The translations under genes and the position numbers were made by a program. From an uncultured Trueperaceae bacterium (GTDB lineage Bacteria; Deinococcota; Deinococci; Deinococcales; Trueperaceae), in the NCBI GenBank assembly GCA_937907415.1, contig CALCHY010000360.1:1-20745 (forward strand): DNA of 20,745 nucleotides, given 5' to 3'. This document shows positions 16,462 to 20,745 of this stretch, piece after piece. Under the pieces are notes generated by a model. The model was not told the origin of the DNA, ran no database searches, and was given only the letters and a program-made list of their open reading frames with translations. Each line of letters starts with the position of its first letter. Position 1 is the first letter of the stretch.

Positions 16462-18097
16462 AGTGGACCCACCTGCTGTAGCGGAACTGTGCCACGGTTA
16501 GGAGCACGATGAGCACGGCCAAGATCCAGCTCGCGGCGGCGCCCTGAGCGATCTCTAGTTGCCTGAAGGTGCGGACGAACAGGAAGTACGCGGCCGAAGC
16601 GATGCTCTGCTCCGTCAGGGTGTTCTGGATGATGTAGACGGCCTCGAACGTCTGCAATGCCGCGATCAGGCCGATGACGACGTTATAGAACATGGCGGGC
16701 GAGATCATCGGCATGGTGATGTTCTTGAACTTCTGCCAGCCCGTCGCGCCGTCGACGCTAGCTGCCTCGTAGAGGGAGCGTGGAACGCCCTTGAGGGCTG
16801 CGAGGAAGATGAGCATGCCCGCGCCCGAACTCCACATGGTTATGAGCACGAGCGACGGCTTCGACCAGAGCTCGCTCGAGAGCCAGAGCGGCACGCGGTT
16901 GGCGTCAGGGAACTGGGCTACGACTTGGCGGAAGAGGGCGAAGTGGTGGTTCGCCGCGCCCGTTGCGGCCGCCACCGCGTCGTAGGCGGCGAAGTAGCGC
17001 ACGCCGTCGGTGGTGGCGGCGATGGCTAAGAGCCCGAACAGCGCCCCGACGACGCCCAGCAGCCAACGCTGCCTTGACGCACCACGCCCGTAGCCGACGA
17101 TTGCGGCCACGCCGACGAGCACGGCGAGCAACCACAGCGCGGACGGCGCCTGCGCCGCGTAGCCAGTAGTCAGGTAGTCGAGGTCGCCGGCGGCGCGCAA
17201 GCTCGAGCGCTGCGTGATGAGGTCGAAGAGCGTGCCGAGGCGACCGAGCACGCGCGGCACGAAGCTGCCGCCCGTGATGGCGCGCACGGCGAGGAACACG
17301 AGCAAGATGGCGCCGCCGATCTCGACCAACGTGCGCGCCATGGTGCGCCGCGTTGCCTCGGAGGCCGTGAGGAAGAGGGCGAGACAGGCGCCGAAACCGA
17401 GCAGCGCCGGAATGGTGTACATGAGGGGCCCGACTGGGTCGGCGCGCGAGACGCCGATGAAGAAGGCGTTGAAGCTCTCGACCACGAAGATGAAGGAGCG
17501 GTAGAGCCAGTCGAACGGCGGGAACATCTCGGCGAAGCGCTTGAGCGTGACGTTGATGAAGCCGCCGTTGCTCGCGAGCATGTAGCGCCACGCCAGCAGG
17601 ATGGCTGGGCCGCCTGCCAGGATGACGGGCACGTAGAACACGAGCCTGAAGAACGCCATGCCCCGCAGCGGCTGTGCAACGAGGACAGCCATGAGCAGCG
17701 CCGTCGCTATCTGCAGCGGCACCCCGACGATGGCGTAGTAAGCGGAGTTGTACATGGCCTGCACGAAGCGCCTGCCGTACGCGCCAGCGCCCGCGAGGAG
17801 GGAGCGGTAGTTGTCTAGGCCGATCCACTCGATGGGGCGGCCGAGTTTGTAGTCGGTGAACGAGTAGTAGAGAGATAGCACGGCGGGTCCGAGGACGAAG
17901 ATCACGAACCCGAGCAGCCAGGGTGAGGCGAGGGCGTAACCCCAGAAGACTCGGCGCCGTTGCAGCAGGCCAGCGCCGCGGGCGGCGCTGATGCTCATGG
18001 CCAGCCGGCCGACGAGGTAGCTGCCTAGGACGATGAACGCTACGGTCCCGAGCGACCAGTACAGGTTGTTGAGCCGGGCGGCTACGGCCAGGTCCAT
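16454..18097 (-). CDS. sugar ABC transporter permease, MalF/UgpA type, with large internal insertion
   Basis: 547 residues, whereas most members have about 290-320. The core is clear: first helix SPWLLGFVIFVLGPAVLSLYYSF (58-80), then NSAYYAIVGVPLQIATALLMAVLVA (117-141), AFFRLVFYVPVILAGGPAILLAWRYM (148-173), MWSSGAGMLIFLAALKGVP (421-439), the EAA loop LYEAASVDGATGWQKFKNITMP (442-463) and the last two helices. About 214 residues (roughly 187-400) sit between the third and fourth core helices. They hold four hydrophobic stretches (about 224-244, 256-274, 318-336, 344-361). An extra N-terminal helix (14-33) is also present. The frame is uninterrupted and the flanking motifs are intact, so this looks like a real insertion. 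The ATG at 18097 has AAGGA 12-13 bases upstream. It follows the binding-protein gene by 60 bases containing a hairpin. Confidence 0.9.
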   Translation of the reverse strand: MDLAVAARLNNLYWSLGTVAFIVLGSYLVGRLAMSISAARGAGLLQRRRVFWGYALASPWLLGFVIFVLGPAVLSLYYSFTDYKLGRPIEWIGLDNYRSLLAGAGAYGRRFVQAMYNSAYYAIVGVPLQIATALLMAVLVAQPLRGMAFFRLVFYVPVILAGGPAILLAWRYMLASNGGFINVTLKRFAEMFPPFDWLYRSFIFVVESFNAFFIGVSRADPVGPLMYTIPALLGFGACLALFLTASEATRRTMARTLVEIGGAILLVFLAVRAITGGSFVPRVLGRLGTLFDLITQRSSLRAAGDLDYLTTGYAAQAPSALWLLAVLVGVAAIVGYGRGASRQRWLLGVVGALFGLLAIAATTDGVRYFAAYDAVAAATGAANHHFALFRQVVAQFPDANRVPLWLSSELWSKPSLVLITMWSSGAGMLIFLAALKGVPRSLYEAASVDGATGWQKFKNITMPMISPAMFYNVVIGLIAALQTFEAVYIIQNTLTEQSIASAAYFLFVRTFRQLEIAQGAAASWILAVLIVLLTVAQFRYSRWVHYE

Positions 18098-18126
18098 CGT
18101 CAGGTGGTCCTTCGCAAGATAAGCGT

Positions 18127-18149
18127 GGGGGCGCCACTGTGGCGCCCCC
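18127..18149 (-). promoter_or_regulatory. GC-rich hairpin between sugar-binding protein and MalF-type permease
   Basis: The two arms, GGGGGCGCCAC (18127-18137) and GTGGCGCCCCC (18139-18149), are exact reverse complements; sterically the stem is about 9-10 bp with a small loop. On the transcript it begins 8 bases after the binding-protein stop. The bases after it (ACGCTTATCTT) are only mildly T-rich, so termination would be partial at most. It parallels the hairpin after the other binding-protein gene at 3921-3945. Confidence 0.75.
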
Positions 18150-18157
18150 TTCGAGGG

Positions 18158-19390
18158 TCAGAGGAAGCCGTTGTCCTCGAGGATGGCGTCGTACTCCTCC
18201 TTGAGGGCTTCTTGGGTGGCGGCTAGGCTCTGTTGGTCCGAGAGGAACATGCTGATCTGCTCGGCGAGGAGCGGGCGCAGTTCCGCGCTGGCGCGGATGT
18301 CTGAGAAGGCGCGGCCGTAGTCGACCGCGGCGTCGAGCATGGCGTTCCACACGGGGTTAGCGCGGAGTTCGTCCCAGGCGTCCTGGCGCACGGGCGTGAA
18401 GCCGGCGACTTGGCTGAGCTGGATGGCCTTGTCTTGGCTGCCGATGAACTTGAGGAAGGCGGCCGCCAGTTCTGGGTCCTTGGCGTACGCGGGCACGGAG
18501 AGCCAGTCCGTGAACACCTGGATGAGGGGCTTGCCGTTCGCGCCCGCGGGGTACGGGCCGATGGCGATGTTCTCCCACAGCGGGTCGGTGGTTGGGGGCA
18601 TGTTCCACATGGGGAAGATGCCGCTGATGACTAGGCCGGAAGCGATGGGGTAGCCGTTGATGGGCGGCAGGCCCGCGGTGAGTTCCGTTGGCTGCACGGC
18701 GCGGCGGCGGTCGTACATGAACTGCAGCGCTTCCGCGGTGGCCGCGCTATCGAACGCGCTGCTGCCGTCGGCGTTGTAGAGCTCGCCGCCTGCGCTCCAG
18801 ACATAGGCGATGAACTCCTGGGAGTCGAACAGCCCGCCACCGATGTCCATGAAGCCCATCTTGGTCATGGCGCCGTCCGCTACCGCGGAGTTGTCCGCCA
18901 CGAACTTCACGGAATCGGCAAACGTGAGGGGCGGGATGGCGTTAGCGTCCGCCGCTAGGTCGGTGCGGAAGAACATGGGCCGCGGGCTCATGAGGAGCGG
19001 GAGGCCGACCATGTGCCCGTCGTACGAGGCGACGCTGAGCGCCGCTGGCAGGAAGTTGCTCAGCTCGCTCCAATCGGCAAGGTACGGGTCGAGGTTGGCG
19101 AGCAGCGGGCCGAAGGTAGCCGCGTACTCGGAGCCAAGGTAGACGATGTCCGGGCCCGAGCCGGTGGTTATCCAGCCTGCCACGGCTGCGTCGAAGTCGC
19201 CCCAGCCACCTGTGAGGATGTCGAGGGTAACGCCGGGGTTCTCGGCCTCGAACTCAGGGAACGCGACGTCGCGGAACCAGGTCATGGTGTCCTCGGTCAG
19301 GCCGGTGATGTAGATCTCTAGGTTGCGTTGCGCGCTGGCCGCGCCGAACATTAGCGAAACGGCGGCCAACAGGGTCAAGAACTTCTTCAT
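18158..19390 (-). CDS. sugar ABC transporter substrate-binding protein (CUT1 family, SBP type 1)
   Basis: 410 residues, standard size. The signal peptide is KKFLTLLAAVSLMFGAASA, with cleavage before QRN (about residue 20); there is no lipobox Cys. The mature part shows the extracellular solute-binding fold: WFRDVAFPEFEAENPGVTLDI near the start, GSGPDIVYLGSEYAA, DGHMVGLPLLMSPRPMFFRTDL, and the later WLSVPAYAKDPELAAAFLKFIGS and GFTPVRQDAW, typical of maltose/oligosaccharide-binding proteins. Many aromatic residues in the second half fit sugar stacking. The ATG at 19390 has GGAGG (minus strand, 19396-19400) at 5 bases. It is the first gene of the leftward operon, behind a promoter/operator near 19495-19557. 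The partner enzymes suggest a GlcNAc-containing oligosaccharide ligand. Confidence 0.93.
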   Translation of the reverse strand: MKKFLTLLAAVSLMFGAASAQRNLEIYITGLTEDTMTWFRDVAFPEFEAENPGVTLDILTGGWGDFDAAVAGWITTGSGPDIVYLGSEYAATFGPLLANLDPYLADWSELSNFLPAALSVASYDGHMVGLPLLMSPRPMFFRTDLAADANAIPPLTFADSVKFVADNSAVADGAMTKMGFMDIGGGLFDSQEFIAYVWSAGGELYNADGSSAFDSAATAEALQFMYDRRRAVQPTELTAGLPPINGYPIASGLVISGIFPMWNMPPTTDPLWENIAIGPYPAGANGKPLIQVFTDWLSVPAYAKDPELAAAFLKFIGSQDKAIQLSQVAGFTPVRQDAWDELRANPVWNAMLDAAVDYGRAFSDIRASAELRPLLAEQISMFLSDQQSLAATQEALKEEYDAILEDNGFL

Positions 19391-19528
19391 CTATGCCTCC
19401 ACGGTTCGTTTGGGGCTCGCCGGAGCCTACCGTTGCTTGGCTCCGAGGTAGCTGGGGGCTGGTCTCGCTGCGGGCGTTCACCTCCCTGCGCAGTTAGTAA
19501 AGCAGCATTACTTACTATGACTGGCTAA
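19391..19528 (-). other. long 5' untranslated leader of the glycan operon
   Basis: About 130 bases lie between the predicted transcription start and ATG 19390. The leader holds the palindromic operator, a purine run GGAGGTGA (minus strand 19485-19478) that matches the 16S anti-Shine-Dalgarno but has no suitable start codon 5-10 bases after it, and a small stem GGCTC/GAGCC (19414-19427). The true ribosome site CCTCC on the plus strand (19396-19400) is adjacent to the start. I recognise no riboswitch class. Confidence 0.5.
19495..19517. promoter_or_regulatory. palindromic operator TAGTAA-N11-TTACTA, probable ROK repressor site
   Basis: TAGTAA (19495-19500) and TTACTA (19512-19517) are exact reverse complements with an 11-base spacer, in an AT-rich island within GC-rich DNA. 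ROK repressors of the XylR type bind spaced TTAGT-like inverted repeats, so the pattern fits. It lies just downstream of the predicted start of the leftward transcript, where a bound repressor would block polymerase. Assignment to the ROK protein of this operon is inference. Confidence 0.6.
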
Positions 19529-19557
19529 AGGGTAGGGGCTGGCACCGCGCTTGTCAA
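19529..19557 (-). promoter_or_regulatory. sigma70-type promoter of the glycan operon
   Basis: On the minus strand a consensus -35 TTGACA (19557-19552) is followed by a 17-base spacer and TACCCT (19534-19529) as -10. The -10 keeps T1, A2 and T6. Transcription would start near 19522, directly before the palindrome. Confidence 0.65.
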
Positions 19558-19565
19558 GCACCCCG

Positions 19566-19574
19566 TGATAGGGT
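19566..19574 (+). promoter_or_regulatory. possible extended -10 promoter for tldE
   Basis: TGATAGGGT has the TGn extension plus TAnnnT. Transcription would start near 19581, leaving a leader of about 48 bases before ATG 19629. No -35 is clear. It lies back to back with the leftward promoter. Confidence 0.35.
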
Positions 19575-19628
19575 CGCTGACAACGCGCCAAGGGCGCCCG
19601 CGACCGGGCGCCGCTCAGGAGTCGCACG

Positions 19629-20745
19629 ATGAACGTGACCGAAGCGAAACGCTGGCTACTCACGGAAGCCGCCAAGCGCGGTGTCGCACTAGAGGTGCTA
19701 GCCACCAGCGAGAGCAGCTTGAGGCTAGAGACGCGCGGCGGCAAAGCGTCAGACGTCCACTCGTCCACCAAGGCCGGCATCGGCCTGCGCGTGGTGGCGG
19801 AAGGCCGCACGGGTTACGCCTCGACCGAGGAGCTAACCGCCGACGCCCTCGCGTGGGCCCTCAACGAGGCGATAGAGAACGCTTCGCTAACCCCGGCGGG
19901 CAACGCCGCCTTGCCAGCTGGCGGGCAACTCGGCCGCGTCGACCTCCTCGGCGAGGGCCTCTCCGCCACCATCAAAGACAAGCTGGCCACCGCGGCGGCT
20001 TTCGAGGCCGGCCTCACCCAGGACCCGCGCCTGCAGTCCATGCAGATGGGCCGCTACATCGAGTCGGAGCAGCGCATCGAGATCGGCTCTAGCGCCGGCG
20101 TAGACGGCGGTTACCGCGCAGGCACCGCCGCGCTCGTGGCTGGCGTGGTCATGCGCGAAGGCGCCAGCGTCAAACAGGGTTTCAACGTTCACGCGGAGGG
20201 CGACTACCACCAGCTCGAGCCCGGTCGCACCGCGCAAGAGACCCTGACGAAGGTCGGACGCCACCTCGGCGCGAAGGCGCTAGTGACTGGCCGCCGCCGC
20301 GCCACGTTCGAACCGGACGTCGTCGGTCAGCTCCTCCAGCTCCTCGCGTACTCCCTCTCAGGCAAGGCCGTCGCCGAGGGCAAGAGCCACCTGGCGGACA
20401 AGCTAGGGAAGCGCGTAGCCGCGCCGCTCATAACGCTCGTCGACGACGCCACCCTCTCCCACGCGCTCGGCTCGCGGCCGTTCGATTCGGAAGGCACGAT
20501 CTCACGACGCCTAACCCTCATCGAGGCGGGCGTGCTGCGGTCGTTCATGCACAACTCCGCAACCGCCAGGCGCACGGGGCAGAAGAACACCGGCCACGCG
20601 TACCGCACGTACGCAAGCACGCTCGAGGTGCGCCCAAGCAACCTAGTACTCCAGCCCGGCAGCGGCGTACCAGCAGGTGACGGCGTGACAGTGACCGACC
20701 TCATGGGCGTCCACGCTGGCGCCAACCCCATCAGCGGCGAGGTGA
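19629..20745 (+). CDS. pmbA: TldE/PmbA, partner subunit of the TldD metalloprotease (partial, right edge)
   Basis: The frame from ATG 19629 runs open to the window edge (372 codons seen), so roughly 70-80 C-terminal residues are missing. AGGAG (19617-19621) precedes the ATG at 7 bases. TldE is the non-catalytic, TldD-like subunit and lacks HExxxH, as here. Recognisable PmbA blocks are RRATFEPDVVGQLLQLL (223-239), SRPFDSEGTISRRLTLIEAG (282-301) then VLRSFMHNSATARR and NTGHAYR (320-326), and DLMGVHAGANPISGEV at the edge. It would assemble with the TldD encoded at 9579-10988. It is transcribed away from the glycan operon, from a 238-base shared intergenic region. Confidence 0.93.
   Translation, partial: MNVTEAKRWLLTEAAKRGVALEVLATSESSLRLETRGGKASDVHSSTKAGIGLRVVAEGRTGYASTEELTADALAWALNEAIENASLTPAGNAALPAGGQLGRVDLLGEGLSATIKDKLATAAAFEAGLTQDPRLQSMQMGRYIESEQRIEIGSSAGVDGGYRAGTAALVAGVVMREGASVKQGFNVHAEGDYHQLEPGRTAQETLTKVGRHLGAKALVTGRRRATFEPDVVGQLLQLLAYSLSGKAVAEGKSHLADKLGKRVAAPLITLVDDATLSHALGSRPFDSEGTISRRLTLIEAGVLRSFMHNSATARRTGQKNTGHAYRTYASTLEVRPSNLVLQPGSGVPAGDGVTVTDLMGVHAGANPISGEV

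Noticed and set aside
16905..18350. 481-codon open frame overlapping the MalF-type gene in another minus frame
   Set aside because: The product is extremely Arg/Pro-rich with no motifs, whereas the permease frame has all core motifs. It does not explain the permease insertion, which is in the permease frame itself.
19254..19481. Minus-strand 75-codon frame starting with GTG beside a strong Shine-Dalgarno-like run
   Set aside because: The GTG lies within the purine run, not 5-10 bases after it. The frame runs into the binding-protein gene in the wrong phase and the peptide has no recognisable features.
19391..19494. Riboswitch in the glycan operon leader
   Set aside because: Apart from one 5-bp stem and a purine run I see no conserved riboswitch core such as a glmS or purine type.

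Overview
The window is GC-rich bacterial DNA with tight, often overlapping genes and no RNA genes, CRISPR array or insertion sequence that I could see. Gene content and several start codons that sit about 6 bases after a -10-like hexamer (leaderless style, common in Deinococcus) suggest a Deinococcota member, perhaps Truepera-like. That placement is inference and was not tested.

Region A (1-7407, rightward) looks like one operon. It holds the 3' end of a KAS III-like thiolase-fold enzyme, an acyl-CoA synthetase, an alpha/beta hydrolase and a complete HAAT-type ABC importer (binding protein, LivH, LivM, LivG, LivF). Most junctions are ATGA/GTGA overlaps. Linkage to CoA-ligase and thioester genes suggests the importer may take up an organic acid rather than leucine-type amino acids. 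A perfect 10-bp hairpin lies between the binding protein and livH.

Region B (7412-10988) is a mixed segment: a membrane-anchored Gmad2-domain protein, a class II (SIRT4-like) sirtuin, and tldD. The sirtuin and tldD are divergent and appear to share a symmetric pair of leaderless promoters.

Region C (10991-19390, all leftward) is a glycan-utilisation operon. In transcription order it encodes a sugar-binding protein, an unusually long MalF-type permease, a MalG-type permease, a NagZ-like GH3 beta-N-acetylhexosaminidase, a secreted GH18 glycosidase, a ROK-type repressor and a LacI-type effector domain without any DNA-binding domain. A TTGACA-N17-TACCCT promoter followed by a TAGTAA-N11-TTACTA palindrome precedes the operon. 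The likely substrate is a beta-linked GlcNAc oligomer from chitin or peptidoglycan. No ABC ATPase is encoded here.

Region D (19629-20745, rightward) is the 5' part of tldE/pmbA, the partner of tldD. The glycan operon therefore sits between two genes that are often neighbours.

The points most worth following up are the ROK plus HTH-less LacI tandem, the four-helix insertion in the MalF-type permease, and the position of the cassette between tldD and tldE.
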